This document shows, piece after piece, positions 1-8,316 of a DNA stretch of 47,180 bases. How positions within the stretch are numbered: the stretch's first letter is position 1; each line of letters starts with the position of its first letter. The position numbers and the translations under genes were made by a program. The DNA comes from Opitutia bacterium (GTDB taxonomy: Bacteria > Verrucomicrobiota > Verrucomicrobiia > Opitutales > Opitutaceae), in NCBI GenBank assembly GCA_947472765.1, contig CANJCM010000033.1, forward strand, positions 1 through 47,180. The letters are read 5' to 3'. Below the pieces are notes generated by a model. The model had not been told where the DNA came from. It saw only the letters and a program-made list of their open reading frames with translations, and ran no database searches.

Positions 1-17
1 CGAGGTTTGAGCGAAGC

Positions 18-137
18 TCACGTCGTTTCTCCGCGCCCGGGCGCGCAGCCAATAATGCTGCTAATCGCGCTAATAATGGCGGGCGTGAGAATCATGACGA
101 GGAGCGGAGAAAAGGTGCCGGGCGGGGCGTTGTCCAT
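18..137 (-). CDS. possible 39-residue hydrophobic peptide or gene remnant
   Basis: A short open frame starts at an ATG at 137 and stops at a TGA at 18-20. The product has a polar N-terminus (MDNAPPGTFS), one hydrophobic stretch rich in Ile, Leu and Ala (about residues 11-30), and a short Gly/Arg tail. The hydrophobic stretch vaguely recalls the first membrane segment of DUF2721-type proteins, so this may be a truncated remnant. A second minus-strand frame, open to the window edge, reads on with a charged Arg/Glu-rich segment, so a frameshifted or differently started gene crossing the edge is also possible. The palindrome at 32-45 lies inside it. It may not be a gene. Confidence 0.22.
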   Translation of the reverse strand: MDNAPPGTFSPLLVMILTPAIISAISSIIGCAPGRGETT

Positions 138-170
138 CCTGATTTTGGGTCGGGAATTGGCGGCTCATCG

Positions 171-239
171 TAGGGCTGCCGCTCGTCGGCACGCCTCAAT
201 CTCATTCGGAAGAGGCCCGGCGAAGAGCGCCGGCCCTAC
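171..239. repeat. two-hairpin inverted element (TAGGGC type)
   Basis: Two facing arms of about 26 nt, starting TAGGGC on the left and ending GCCCTA on the right, are separated by about 17 nt. The right arm can fold by itself (CCGGCG / CGCCGG). The same layout recurs at 34438-34509, with a single arm at 42918-42944. It lies just beyond the 3' end of thrC. Confidence 0.7.
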
Positions 240-271
240 AAATTACTCCGCGTCGAAACGCCATCCCCGTC

Positions 272-1636
272 CTACTTCGCCACCGCGTGACGCTCGATGA
301 AGTCGCGAATTGCGGCCGGCTCGGCCTTGAGCCGGTGCTTCACGATCGGCTTCGACTTCAGCGCTTCCAAACTCGGATCCGTCGGCTCAATGCCGATGGC
401 TTCGCGGATCGTGTCGGGAAATTTCGCCGGACTCGCGGTCGCCAGCACGACATTGACGCGATCCGCGCTGAGTTCCTTGAAGCCGCAGGCGGTGTGGGGA
501 TCGGCCACGTAGCCATAATCCTTGTGCACGCGCTGGATGATTTGGCGAATCTCGGCGTCCGTCGTCCGCGAGGCCGTGAAGGTGTCGCGATCGAAATTCG
601 GGAAGCGATACGCGCCGGTCTGCTTGAAGGTCGCCATGACGTCGCGGACCTTCGCCGGGTCGCGGCCGACGGCGAAGTAGATGAACCGCTCGAAGTTCGA
701 GGCCACCTGGATGTCCATCGACGGCGCGAGACTCGGATGCACGTCGCCAACGCGATACTCACCGGTCGTGAACAGCCGGTAGAGAATGTCGTTCTGGTTC
801 GTCGCGACGCGGAAACCCCGAATCGGCACGCCCATTTTCTGCAGCATCCAACCCGCAAGCACGTTGCCGAAATTGCCCGTCGGCACCACGAACTCGACAT
901 TGCCCCGCTCCGACACCGGCAACCGCAGCCACGCCCACAGATAATAGACGCACTGCGCCAGAACCCGGGCGAGATTGATGGAGTTGACCGCCGACAACCG
1001 CAGCCGGAGTCGGAAATCCTGATCGGCGAAGATTTCCTTCAATGCGGACTGCGCGTCATCGAAAGTGCCATCGACCGCGAGGGCAAAGACGTTGTCCGCA
1101 CCGGTGCAGGTCATCTGCCGCTCCTGCAGCGGCGAGACGCGTCCATCCGGATAGAGAATGAAAATGGCGGTACCCGGCCGGCCAAGCAGGCCGTGAATGG
1201 CGGCTGCGCCGGTGTCGCCCGAGGTCGCCCCAAGCACGTTAATCGTCTCCTGCCGCACCTGACACTGGTTCGCGTAGAGGTTGCCGAGCAGCTGCAGCGC
1301 GAAGTCCTTGAACGCGAGCGTGGGGCCATGAAACAACTCCAGCACGTAGAGGTTCTTCCCGAGCGGGCGCAGCGGCGCGATCGCTGGATCGGAGAAGCGC
1401 GTGTAACTCTTCGCCACGATTCCGCGCAGCGTCTCCGTCGGAATGTCCGTGGCGAAGACCCGCAGGAATTCGAAGCACAGCTCCGGATAGGAAAGCTTCT
1501 CGAAGCCCGCGAGCTGGCCGCTGAAGTCCGGCAGCGTTTCCGGCAGGAAGAGTCCGCCGTCGGGCGCGAGGCCCGTGGCCACGGCATCCGAAAAACTGAG
1601 CGCGGGCGTCTGGCCGCGGGTGCTGAGGAATTTCAT
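272..1636 (-). CDS. thrC: threonine synthase
   Basis: Makes L-threonine and phosphate from O-phospho-L-homoserine, the last step of threonine synthesis; PLP enzyme, cytoplasmic. The 454-residue length fits the family. The PLP lysine is K110 in HGPTLAFKDF, and the phosphate-binding loop SGDTGAAA is at about 139-146. The N-terminus (STRG...ALSFSDAVATGLAPDGGLFLPE) is typical of the long form of threonine synthase. The ATG at 1636 begins MKFLSTRG, right at the conserved N-terminus. It is downstream of lysC and hom on the same strand, so the pathway from aspartate to threonine is nearly contiguous. A CT-rich 7-bp-periodic array occupies the leader at 1648-1682, and no clear Shine-Dalgarno site is seen. 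No leader peptide or riboswitch is evident. Function is secure from motifs. Confidence 0.97.
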   Translation of the reverse strand: MKFLSTRGQTPALSFSDAVATGLAPDGGLFLPETLPDFSGQLAGFEKLSYPELCFEFLRVFATDIPTETLRGIVAKSYTRFSDPAIAPLRPLGKNLYVLELFHGPTLAFKDFALQLLGNLYANQCQVRQETINVLGATSGDTGAAAIHGLLGRPGTAIFILYPDGRVSPLQERQMTCTGADNVFALAVDGTFDDAQSALKEIFADQDFRLRLRLSAVNSINLARVLAQCVYYLWAWLRLPVSERGNVEFVVPTGNFGNVLAGWMLQKMGVPIRGFRVATNQNDILYRLFTTGEYRVGDVHPSLAPSMDIQVASNFERFIYFAVGRDPAKVRDVMATFKQTGAYRFPNFDRDTFTASRTTDAEIRQIIQRVHKDYGYVADPHTACGFKELSADRVNVVLATASPAKFPDTIREAIGIEPTDPSLEALKSKPIVKHRLKAEPAAIRDFIERHAVAK

Positions 1637-1647
1637 CAGGATGGCGA

Positions 1648-1682
1648 GGAGTCAGAATGCAGGAGCCAGGAGTCAGGAGGCG
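1648..1682. repeat. degenerate heptanucleotide array (GGAGTCA units)
   Basis: Five consecutive 7-bp units read GGAGTCA, GAATGCA, GGAGCCA, GGAGTCA, GGAGGCG. They sit 11 nt upstream of the thrC start codon, so on the thrC sense strand the leader is a CTCC-rich pyrimidine tract. Related 7-bp arrays with other units are at 2991-3118, 31161-31196, 34669-34703 and 45373-45545. Confidence 0.75.
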
Positions 1683-1769
1683 GAGGCGACGGCCTGTCCC
1701 CGCGGGCAGGCGGGCACTCGAGCGGTATACACTGCCACGATTAAACTGCCGCCCGCCGATCGATTCGAC

Positions 1770-2984
1770 TCACAGCTTATCCAACCCGAACGCCGCATGC
1801 GCGACGCGGGCGGCTTCGTCGGCCTTGTCCTTGGCGATCACGACCGAAATCTTGATCTCCGAGGTGCTGATGAGCTCGAGATTGATGCCGACTTTGGCGA
1901 GCGCCTCGAAGAGCGCGGCCGCAACGCCGCTGTGCGTCTTCATGCCGACGCCGACGACGGACACCTTGGCGATCTTCTCGTCGAGCGTGACCTCGCCGCC
2001 GACTTCCTTGAGGACGACCTCGAGGGCGTGGACGGCTTTTTCCTTCTCGGTGAGAGGAACGGTGAACGTCAGGTTCGCGACGCCCTGCCGGCCCACATTC
2101 TGGACGATCATGTCGACGTTGATGTGGGCGTTCGCGAGGGCCTTGAAGACCTTGGCGGCCGAGCCGGGCTTGTCGGCGATATTGCTCACCACGACCTTGG
2201 CCTGGTCCTTGTCGACCGCGACGCCGCGGACGAGGACTTTTTCCATGTAGGCGACTTCCTGTTTCACGATGGTTCCTGGGTTATTGTTAAAGGAGGAGCG
2301 GACTTCGAAAACGACGTTGTACTTGGCGGCGAACTCGACCGAGCGCGACTGCATGACCTTGCTGCCGAGCGAGGCGAGTTCGAGCATCTCGTCGTAGCTG
2401 ATCTCGGCCAGCTTCCGGGCGTCCTTCACGACGCGCGGATCGGCGGTGTAGACGCCGTCGACGTCGGTGTAGATCTCGCACTTGTCGGCCTTGATGGCGG
2501 CGGCGAGGGCAATGGCGGTGAGGTCGGAGCCACCGCGGCCGAGCGTGGTGATGTGACCGTCGTCATCGATGCCCTGGAATCCGGCGACAATGATGACTTT
2601 GCCCGCGCGGAGGTCGGCCTCGAGCGGGCCGGCGTTGATCGTCTTGATCTTGGCCTTGGTGTGGACCTTGTCCGTGAAAATACCGGCCTGCGCGCCGGTG
2701 TAGCTGACAGCCTCGACGCCGATGCCGTGCAACGCCATCGCGGTCAGCGCGATGGTCTCCTGCTCGCCGATGGAGAGGAGTTGGTCCATCTCGCGCTCGC
2801 TCGGCATCGCGCACACGGCTTTGGCCCGGGCGATGAGCTCGTTGGTCACGCCGGCGCGGGCCGAGACAACGACCACGAGTTCGTGGCCGGCGTCACGGAT
2901 CGCCTTGATCCGGGCGGCGACATTCTTGATGCGATCGACGTCACCCACGGAGGTGCCGCCATATTTTTGGACGATGCGGGCCAT
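1770..2984 (-). CDS. lysC: aspartate kinase
   Basis: Phosphorylates L-aspartate to 4-phospho-L-aspartate, the committed step to lysine, threonine and methionine; cytoplasmic. The product has 404 residues: an amino acid kinase domain with KYGGTS at 7-12 and GRGGSDLTA at about 149-157, then two C-terminal ACT domains (about 265-400), the second ending in the TSEIKISVVI segment. The length and layout match monofunctional, feedback-regulated kinases of the alpha/beta type. In that type a separate regulatory subunit starts inside the gene; here an in-frame ATG (codon 247, base 2246) lies at about the right place, so an internal beta product is possible but not shown. It lies between hom (upstream) and thrC (downstream). 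The ATG at 2984 opens MARIVQKYGG. The leader is a 7-bp-periodic array. Confidence 0.97.
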   Translation of the reverse strand: MARIVQKYGGTSVGDVDRIKNVAARIKAIRDAGHELVVVVSARAGVTNELIARAKAVCAMPSEREMDQLLSIGEQETIALTAMALHGIGVEAVSYTGAQAGIFTDKVHTKAKIKTINAGPLEADLRAGKVIIVAGFQGIDDDGHITTLGRGGSDLTAIALAAAIKADKCEIYTDVDGVYTADPRVVKDARKLAEISYDEMLELASLGSKVMQSRSVEFAAKYNVVFEVRSSFNNNPGTIVKQEVAYMEKVLVRGVAVDKDQAKVVVSNIADKPGSAAKVFKALANAHINVDMIVQNVGRQGVANLTFTVPLTEKEKAVHALEVVLKEVGGEVTLDEKIAKVSVVGVGMKTHSGVAAALFEALAKVGINLELISTSEIKISVVIAKDKADEAARVAHAAFGLDKL

Positions 2985-2990
2985 TCGGAA

Positions 2991-3118
2991 GTTGAGAGTT
3001 GAGCCGAAGTTGAGAGTTGAGGGATGAGAGTGGGGTGAAGTTGAGAGTTTGGAGTTGAGAGTTGAGAGCGGGAGCCAGCTTCGGCTCTCAACTCTCAGCT
3101 CTCAGCCCTCAACTTTCT
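2991..3118. repeat. degenerate heptanucleotide array (GTTGAGA / CTCTCAA), inverted halves
   Basis: The gap between hom and lysC is almost wholly 7-bp units. The left part has GTTGAGA, GTTGAGC, GTTGAGA, GTTGAGG, GATGAGA and more GTTGAGA copies up to 3069. The right part (3085-3118) has the complementary units CTCTCAA, CTCTCAG, CTCTCAG, CCCTCAA. A perfect 13-bp inverted pair, 3057-3069 with 3084-3096, can fold into a hairpin. The array runs from just past the hom stop codon to 6 nt before the lysC start. Confidence 0.85.
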
Positions 3119-4438
3119 CTAATCAAAATCTCCGATGCGGATGAGGAGCGGCGCCTCGAGCACGGCGCCGAGCCGGCCGAGAAGTTTCAGCGTGGCCTGC
3201 ATCGCCCGCTCGTTGCTTTGGTGCGTCGTGAGGACGAGCGAGGCGGCGCCGGCCTGCGCGGCGGGACTTTGAATCACGCTCGCGATGCTGACCTTCTGCT
3301 TTGCCATGACGGAGGCAACGCGCGCCAGCACCCCGGGCTGATCCCGGACAGTGAGACGGACATAATAACGGGAACGAATGCTCTCGGGCGGCGCGAGCCG
3401 GCAGCCGCCGCGCCCGGGCGTCGGAGCTTCACCGAGAAGGTGTCCACCCTTGCCGTGCTTGAGGAGCGCGGCGGCGTCGGCGATGTCGCTGATGACCGCG
3501 CTGGCCGTGGCGTCCTGACCGGCGCCGCGACCGCTATAGAGCGTGGTGCCGACGACGTCACCCGTGACCGAGATCGCGTTGAACACGCCGCTGACGTTGG
3601 CAATCACGTTGCCCGCCGGGAGCAGCGTGGGATGCACGCGGACGGAAAGTTCGTTCTTCGCCAGATCGCGCGTGATGACCGCGAGCAGCTTGATGCCGAA
3701 GCCGAGGGTGGCGGCGTTCTTGAAATCGTCCGGCGTGATGCGCGAGATGCCCTCGACGATCATCTGTTCGGGCTTCACCCAGACGCCGTGCGCGAGCCAG
3801 GCAAGAACCGCGGCCTTATGCGCCGTGTCCCAGCCGTCGACATCGAGCGATTCATCGGCCTCGGCGTAACCCAGCCGCTTCGCCTCGGCGAGGACCTGCG
3901 CGTAGGGCGCGTCGTGCTCCTCCATCTGCGTGAGGATGTAGTTACAGGTGCCGTTGAGGATTCCGTAGATCCGCGGAAAGCGATTCGCCACCAGGCCCTC
4001 GCGCAGCGCCTTGATGATCGGGATGCCGCCGGCGACCGAGGCCTCGAAGAAAAAGTGTCCGCCGTGCTTCTGCGCCGCCGCGATGATCTCCGGACCGTGT
4101 TCGCAGATCAGCGCCTTGTTGGCGGAGACGACGACTTTGCCGAGGCGGAGCGCCGCGAGCGTGACCTGCCGCGCGAGCGTGGTGCCGCCCATCAGCTCAC
4201 AAACGATGTGGATCGAGGGATCGTTCGCGATCGCCAGCGGATCGGAGACCAGCTTGCTCGCCGGAATCTTCACCGTCCGGGCTTTCCGTGGATCGCGAAC
4301 CGCGGCGCGGGCAAGGTTGAGCTTCACCCCGAGGCGCGACTCCAGTTCGGCGCGATTGGCGGAAAGGTGTTTCCACACCCCCTGCCCGACCGTGCCAAAG
4401 CCACAGAGTCCGATGTTCAACGTGAGAGGTTCGCTCAT
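3119..4438 (-). CDS. hom: homoserine dehydrogenase
   Basis: Reduces L-aspartate 4-semialdehyde to L-homoserine with NAD(P)H; cytoplasmic. The product has 439 residues, as usual for the ACT-bearing form. The nucleotide-binding motif GFGTVGQG starts at residue 13. The catalytic domain carries the family segments ISANKALI-like (VVSANKALI) and GILNGTCNYILTQM. A C-terminal ACT domain (from about residue 350, YYVRLTVRDQPGVLARV) suggests threonine feedback. The start ATG overlaps the stop of plsY in an ATGA arrangement, so hom is translated as part of a plsY-hom unit. The coupling of a phospholipid gene to homoserine synthesis is unlikely to be functional. Confidence 0.97.
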   Translation of the reverse strand: MSEPLTLNIGLCGFGTVGQGVWKHLSANRAELESRLGVKLNLARAAVRDPRKARTVKIPASKLVSDPLAIANDPSIHIVCELMGGTTLARQVTLAALRLGKVVVSANKALICEHGPEIIAAAQKHGGHFFFEASVAGGIPIIKALREGLVANRFPRIYGILNGTCNYILTQMEEHDAPYAQVLAEAKRLGYAEADESLDVDGWDTAHKAAVLAWLAHGVWVKPEQMIVEGISRITPDDFKNAATLGFGIKLLAVITRDLAKNELSVRVHPTLLPAGNVIANVSGVFNAISVTGDVVGTTLYSGRGAGQDATASAVISDIADAAALLKHGKGGHLLGEAPTPGRGGCRLAPPESIRSRYYVRLTVRDQPGVLARVASVMAKQKVSIASVIQSPAAQAGAASLVLTTHQSNERAMQATLKLLGRLGAVLEAPLLIRIGDFD

Positions 4439-5112
4439 GTTTTGGAAGCGGCACTCTGGCCGATTTTACTTTCGGTGCCGGCCAGGAGACGGCCGATGTT
4501 GGCGCGATGCCGAAGAATGACGAAGGCTGCGACCGCCGCGGAAGCGACGATCATCACCGGCGACGGCCGGAGAAACCAGGCGCTCACCGGCAGCGACACG
4601 GCCGCGACGATTGAGGCGAGCGACACATAGCGGTAGATGCCGGCGACGGCGACCCAGACCAGAAGCGCGATCAAAGCGCCCTGCGGAAACACAACGGTGA
4701 AACCACCGGCGCCGGTGGCGACGCCCTTGCCACCGCGAAACTTGGTGAAACACGAAAAACTGTGTCCGAGCAGCGCGCCAACGAGCCCGGCCACACCCAT
4801 GGTGACCCAGCCATCACCGGAGACGTGGAAATTGAGGAAGGCCTGGCCCTCATCGAAGGAACCGGAGGCGGCGGCGCTGGACCGCAGCCGAAGGAGCGCC
4901 CAGGACGCGGCGACGGCCCCTTTCAACGCGTCGAGGACCAGGACGAGATTGCCGGGTCCGCGACCGAGCACGCGACGGACGTTGGTCGCGCCTGGATTAC
5001 GGCTGCCCACCTCGAAGATGTTCACGCCGCGCGCGCGCGCGACGAGGTACCCGAACGGCAGCGAGCCGAGCAGGTAACCCACGACGACGGCGATGAGCAG
5101 CGGGATGAGCAT
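4435..5112 (-). CDS. plsY: acyl-phosphate:glycerol-3-phosphate acyltransferase
   Basis: Transfers an acyl group from acyl-phosphate to sn-glycerol 3-phosphate to start phospholipid synthesis; inner membrane. The product has 225 residues, close to the family norm of about 200-220, with several hydrophobic segments. The three conserved loops are visible: VGSRNPGATN near residue 37, the FRGGKGVATG segment near 130, and a charged RHRANIGRLLAGTE segment near the C-terminus that is typical for PlsY. The ATG at 5112 opens MLIPLLIAVVVGYLLGSLPFGY, a standard PlsY beginning. It overlaps hom by 4 nt downstream and lies 68 nt below serA. Confidence 0.96.
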   Translation of the reverse strand: MLIPLLIAVVVGYLLGSLPFGYLVARARGVNIFEVGSRNPGATNVRRVLGRGPGNLVLVLDALKGAVAASWALLRLRSSAAASGSFDEGQAFLNFHVSGDGWVTMGVAGLVGALLGHSFSCFTKFRGGKGVATGAGGFTVVFPQGALIALLVWVAVAGIYRYVSLASIVAAVSLPVSAWFLRPSPVMIVASAAVAAFVILRHRANIGRLLAGTESKIGQSAASKT

Positions 5113-5180
5113 GAATTACGAAGCCGTGACCGGGCCCGCGGCGGAGAGGGACGGAATCCGGCGTGGCAGGCCGGCCGCCT

Positions 5181-6770
5181 TCATAGCTGGATGAACTTCG
5201 CGAGCTTAATGGCGGCGTGGCCCTTGATCTCCTTGCGCGCGGCCTCGCTCGGCTCGCTGTCGACCCGCACCACCATGTAGGCCGTGCTGCCGGGGCTGAG
5301 ACGGCTGAGCGACATGTCGGCGATGTTCACCTTGTCGCGACCGAGAATGGTGCCCACCTCGCCGACCATGCCGGGCCGATCGAGATTTTCGAGCACGAGC
5401 AGCTTGCCCTCGGCGAGCACCTCGACCTCGCGGCCGTTGATGTTCACGATGCGGGGCTCGTTGCTCTTGCCGATCAACGTGCCGGCGGCGGAGAACTTCT
5501 GGCCGTCGGGCGTGATCGCCTCGACCTGGACCAAGTCGGTGTAACCCGAGTCGTTGGTCGCCTTGATGACTTGCGCCTTGATGCCGAGCCGCTCGAGCCG
5601 GGCCGGGGCATTGACGAAATTGACCTCGTCCCCGGCGATCCGGCGGAGGAAACCGCGCTCGATCGAACGCGTGACCGCGTTGGCATCGAGGTCGACGAGT
5701 TTGCCCCAATAAGTGATCGAAAGCATCGAGATCTGCTGCGGCGCGATCTGCTGGACCAGCGTGCCGAGCTTGGTGCCGAGATCGAGATACGGCCCGAGGA
5801 CGCGCATCGTGGCGGCGTCGATCGAGGGCACGTTCACCGCATTGCGGATGACGCCGCCGTTCAAGACGTCGGCAATTTGCTCGGCGATTTCGATGCCGAC
5901 CGATTCCTGGGCTTCCGCGGTGGAGGCACCGAGATGAGGCGTGAGCACGACGTTCGGCAGGGAGCGGAGTTCGCTGTCCTTCGCGAGGGGCTCGTCCTCG
6001 AACACATCGAGACCGGCGGCGGCCACATGACCGCTCTTCAGGGCGGCGATCAGGGCGACTTCCTTGATGATTCCACCGCGGGCGCAGTTGAAGAGACGGA
6101 CACCTTTCTTGCACTTCGCGAGGGCAGCCTCGTCGATCATGTGCTTGGTGTCGTCCGTCATCGGCATGTGGACGGTAATATAGTCCGACTGCGTGAGCAG
6201 CTCCTCGAGGGTCACGCCCTCGACCTGCATCGCCTTGGCCCGGCTGGGGGCCAGATACGGATCGTAGGCGAGCACGCGCATGCCAAAGGCTTGGGCACGC
6301 TTGGCGACCTCGCTGCCGATTCGGCCGAGGCCGACGATGCCGAGGTTTTTGCGGAAAAGCTCGATGCCGGAAAACGACTTCCGGTCCCATTGGCCGGCCT
6401 TCATGGAGGCGGCCGCCTGCGGCACGGGGCGTGCTCCGCAGAGGATATGCGTAAATGTCAGCTCCGCCGTCGCGATCGTGTTACCCGCCGGGGTGTTCAT
6501 GACCACCACGCCGCGTTCGGTGGCGGCCTCGACGTCGACGTTGTCCACGCCCACGCCGGCCCGGCCGACGACCTTGAGCAGGGGCGCGGCGGCGAACACG
6601 GCCGCGGTGATCTTGGTCTCGGAGCGCACGGCAATCGCGTGCACGTCCTTTACCAGTTCGAGCACCTTTTCGGGCGAGGAGCCGTAGGCCTCGACAACCT
6701 CAATGCCCGGCTGCTGACGCAGAAAGGCAACTCCCTTGGGTGATATCTTGTCGGCGACGAGGACTTTCAT
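5181..6770 (-). CDS. serA: D-3-phosphoglycerate dehydrogenase
   Basis: Oxidises 3-phospho-D-glycerate to 3-phosphohydroxypyruvate with NAD+, the first step of serine synthesis; cytoplasmic. I start it at the ATG at 6770 (MKVLVADKIS), because the 16 residues in front lack family character; this gives 529 residues, the long form with an extra substrate-binding (ASB) domain and a C-terminal ACT domain. The NAD motif GIVGLGRIGSEV is at about 144-155. The catalytic triad of D-2-hydroxyacid dehydrogenases is visible as R231 (NCARGG), E260 (FEDEP) and H279 (TPHLGAS). The ACT domain (LLVLENLDRPGMVGEVGTIL) suggests serine feedback. It heads the minus-strand run serA-plsY-hom-lysC-thrC and diverges from the efflux operon. 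Confidence 0.97.
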   Translation of the reverse strand: MKVLVADKISPKGVAFLRQQPGIEVVEAYGSSPEKVLELVKDVHAIAVRSETKITAAVFAAAPLLKVVGRAGVGVDNVDVEAATERGVVVMNTPAGNTIATAELTFTHILCGARPVPQAAASMKAGQWDRKSFSGIELFRKNLGIVGLGRIGSEVAKRAQAFGMRVLAYDPYLAPSRAKAMQVEGVTLEELLTQSDYITVHMPMTDDTKHMIDEAALAKCKKGVRLFNCARGGIIKEVALIAALKSGHVAAAGLDVFEDEPLAKDSELRSLPNVVLTPHLGASTAEAQESVGIEIAEQIADVLNGGVIRNAVNVPSIDAATMRVLGPYLDLGTKLGTLVQQIAPQQISMLSITYWGKLVDLDANAVTRSIERGFLRRIAGDEVNFVNAPARLERLGIKAQVIKATNDSGYTDLVQVEAITPDGQKFSAAGTLIGKSNEPRIVNINGREVEVLAEGKLLVLENLDRPGMVGEVGTILGRDKVNIADMSLSRLSPGSTAYMVVRVDSEPSEAARKEIKGHAAIKLAKFIQL

Positions 6771-7092
6771 GAAGACAAAATTGCCTCGGAGGGAAGTCTT
6801 CCGGTCCTTCGCTAGCAAGGAAAAGCTTTGGCTATGACCGTCGCTGCGGCGAAAAAAATTTGCCCGCGTCGCGGACAGGAGTTGCAGGCCGCCAAACGGC
6901 TTTCCATCGTGCCGTGGTTATCGGCCCCGCTCCCCGGCTCCCCCAGCCCCCCGCTCCAAGGTCCAACCAGTTGACTGGCTTCGTGTTTTCGGGATTCGCG
7001 GCCATCCAACATCTTCGTCGCAACCTCCCTCGGGGCGAGCCGTCCAGCTTCCGCTTCGCCCTGACCGAAATTTCGCGTTTCGCCCCCTTTCC
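6771..7092. other. divergent intergenic region between serA and the efflux operon
   Basis: This 322-bp gap must hold the promoters of both serA and the RND operon. No convincing gene is seen; the frames that cross it look like shadows. The only small signal I can point to is the dyad at 6967-6978. No Shine-Dalgarno sequence precedes the adaptor start. Confidence 0.6.
6967..6978. promoter_or_regulatory. short dyad over a TTGACT -35-like box
   Basis: CCAGTTGACTGG has arms CCAGT and ACTGG around a central TG, and contains TTGACT (6971-6976), which resembles a -35 box for the efflux operon about 115 bp downstream. A good -10 hexamer at 17-bp spacing is not evident. It could be an operator for a local repressor, but no regulator gene is adjacent. 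Weak. Confidence 0.2.
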
Positions 7093-8316
7093 ATGATACT
7101 TGTGTCCGCCTTCCTCCGCTCCTGCCGCCGTCATCTCGTAATCGCTGGTCTTGCGCCACTCGTCATCGCGCTGGTCGGTTGTGGAGCCAAAGGCGGAGCC
7201 GGCACCGCCAAAGGGCGAAAGGGCGGCGGACCAGCACCGGTCGTTGTCGGCAAGGCGATCCGCAAGGTCGTGCCTCTCGAAATCGAGGCCATCGGCACCG
7301 TTGAAACCATCCGGGGCGCGAACGTCCGCTCGCAGGTCACAGGGGTGGTCCAGAAAATCGCGATTCAGGAAGGCCAGGACGTGCAGGCCGGCGATCTGCT
7401 GCTCGAAATCGATTCGCGGCCGTTCCGCAATGCGCTCCGGTCCTCCGAGGCCGACAACGAAAAAATCCGCGTCCAGCTGGAATACGCCCGTGGCCAGGTC
7501 GCGCGATACCGGACCCTCAGTTCCGACTCGATGGTCTCGAAGGAGCAGTTCCAAAAGATTCAGGACGACGCCCGCGCCCTCGAGGCCCAGTCGATGGTGT
7601 CGGAGTCGGCCGTCGCCAACGCCAAGCTGCAGCTCGAGTATTCCTCCATCCGCGCTCCGCTGTCGGGCCGCTCGGGTAACATCAATGTCCGCGAGGGCGA
7701 CCTCGTCCGGGCCAACGAGGCCGGCATTGCCCTGCTGACGATCAACCAGCTCTCGCCCATCAACGTCACGTTTGGCGTGCCGCAGCAGTATCTCTCGGAA
7801 ATCAACCGCTACCGCACCAAGGCGACGCTCGCGGTCAAGGCCGTCCCGCCCGGCCTCGACCCTGCGCCCGAAATCGGCGAGCTGAGTTTCGTCGACAATA
7901 CGGTCGATCCCGCGACGGGCACGATCAGGTTGAAGGCCACGTTCCCGAATTCCAGCCACCGACTCTGGCCGGGGCAGTTCAGCACCATTAGCATCACGCT
8001 GACGGCGCCCGAGGTGCTCGCGATCCCCGCCAGCGCGGTCCAGACCTCGCAAACCGGCCAGCACGTCTTCGTGGTGCGTGAGGACAAGACCGCGGAACGC
8101 CGCGAGGTGGTCGTCGAGCGCTCGCTCCGCGGCGATGCGGTCATCTCGAAAGGCCTGAAGGAAGGCGAGGTCGTCGTGACCGAGGGTCAGCTTCGCGTCA
8201 TGCCGGGCGGCGCCCTCGAGATTCGTTCCGCCAACGGTGAACTTGCCCCCGGCGGGGAAGGCAAGGCCAAGTCGAAGTCCAAGACCAAGGAAAAGGAGAA
8301 GGAGAAAAAGACATGA
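7093..8316 (+). CDS. RND efflux periplasmic adaptor (membrane fusion protein), lipoprotein
   Basis: Links an inner-membrane RND pump to an outer-membrane channel. The product has 407 residues. The N-terminus has a basic start, a hydrophobic core and a lipobox LVGC with C30, so it is predicted to be a lipid-anchored adaptor facing the periplasm. Family segments follow: a barrel-sandwich half (VRSQVTGVVQKIAIQEGQDVQ, about 77-97), a coiled-coil hairpin, the second lipoyl half (APLSGRSGNINVREGDLV), and beta-barrel domains. It resembles MdtA-type adaptors. The C-terminus is a Lys/Glu-rich tail, part of whose codons form the ribosome site of the next gene. It overlaps the permease gene by 4 nt (ATGA), which fixes their partnership. 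The substrate is unknown. Confidence 0.92.
   Translation: MILVSAFLRSCRRHLVIAGLAPLVIALVGCGAKGGAGTAKGRKGGGPAPVVVGKAIRKVVPLEIEAIGTVETIRGANVRSQVTGVVQKIAIQEGQDVQAGDLLLEIDSRPFRNALRSSEADNEKIRVQLEYARGQVARYRTLSSDSMVSKEQFQKIQDDARALEAQSMVSESAVANAKLQLEYSSIRAPLSGRSGNINVREGDLVRANEAGIALLTINQLSPINVTFGVPQQYLSEINRYRTKATLAVKAVPPGLDPAPEIGELSFVDNTVDPATGTIRLKATFPNSSHRLWPGQFSTISITLTAPEVLAIPASAVQTSQTGQHVFVVREDKTAERREVVVERSLRGDAVISKGLKEGEVVVTEGQLRVMPGGALEIRSANGELAPGGEGKAKSKSKTKEKEKEKKT
8301..8304 (+). promoter_or_regulatory. Shine-Dalgarno site for the RND permease
   Basis: GGAG lies 8 nt before the ATG at 8313, within a purine-rich run that also encodes the Lys/Glu tail of the adaptor. It is one of the few clear ribosome sites in the window. 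Confidence 0.6.

Noticed and set aside
287-1744. 485-residue plus-strand open frame
   Set aside because: It mirrors thrC on the other strand; the composition (Arg, His, Asp-rich, no motif) is that of an antisense shadow in GC-rich DNA.
1575-3002. 475-residue plus-strand open frame opposite lysC
   Set aside because: Antisense shadow of lysC; no domain or start signal.
2991-3118. Lysine riboswitch or T-box in front of lysC
   Set aside because: The leader is low-complexity 7-bp repeat DNA and lacks the conserved cores of those elements.
3062-4630. 522-residue plus-strand frame opposite hom
   Set aside because: Antisense shadow; the minus-strand frame has clear homoserine dehydrogenase motifs.
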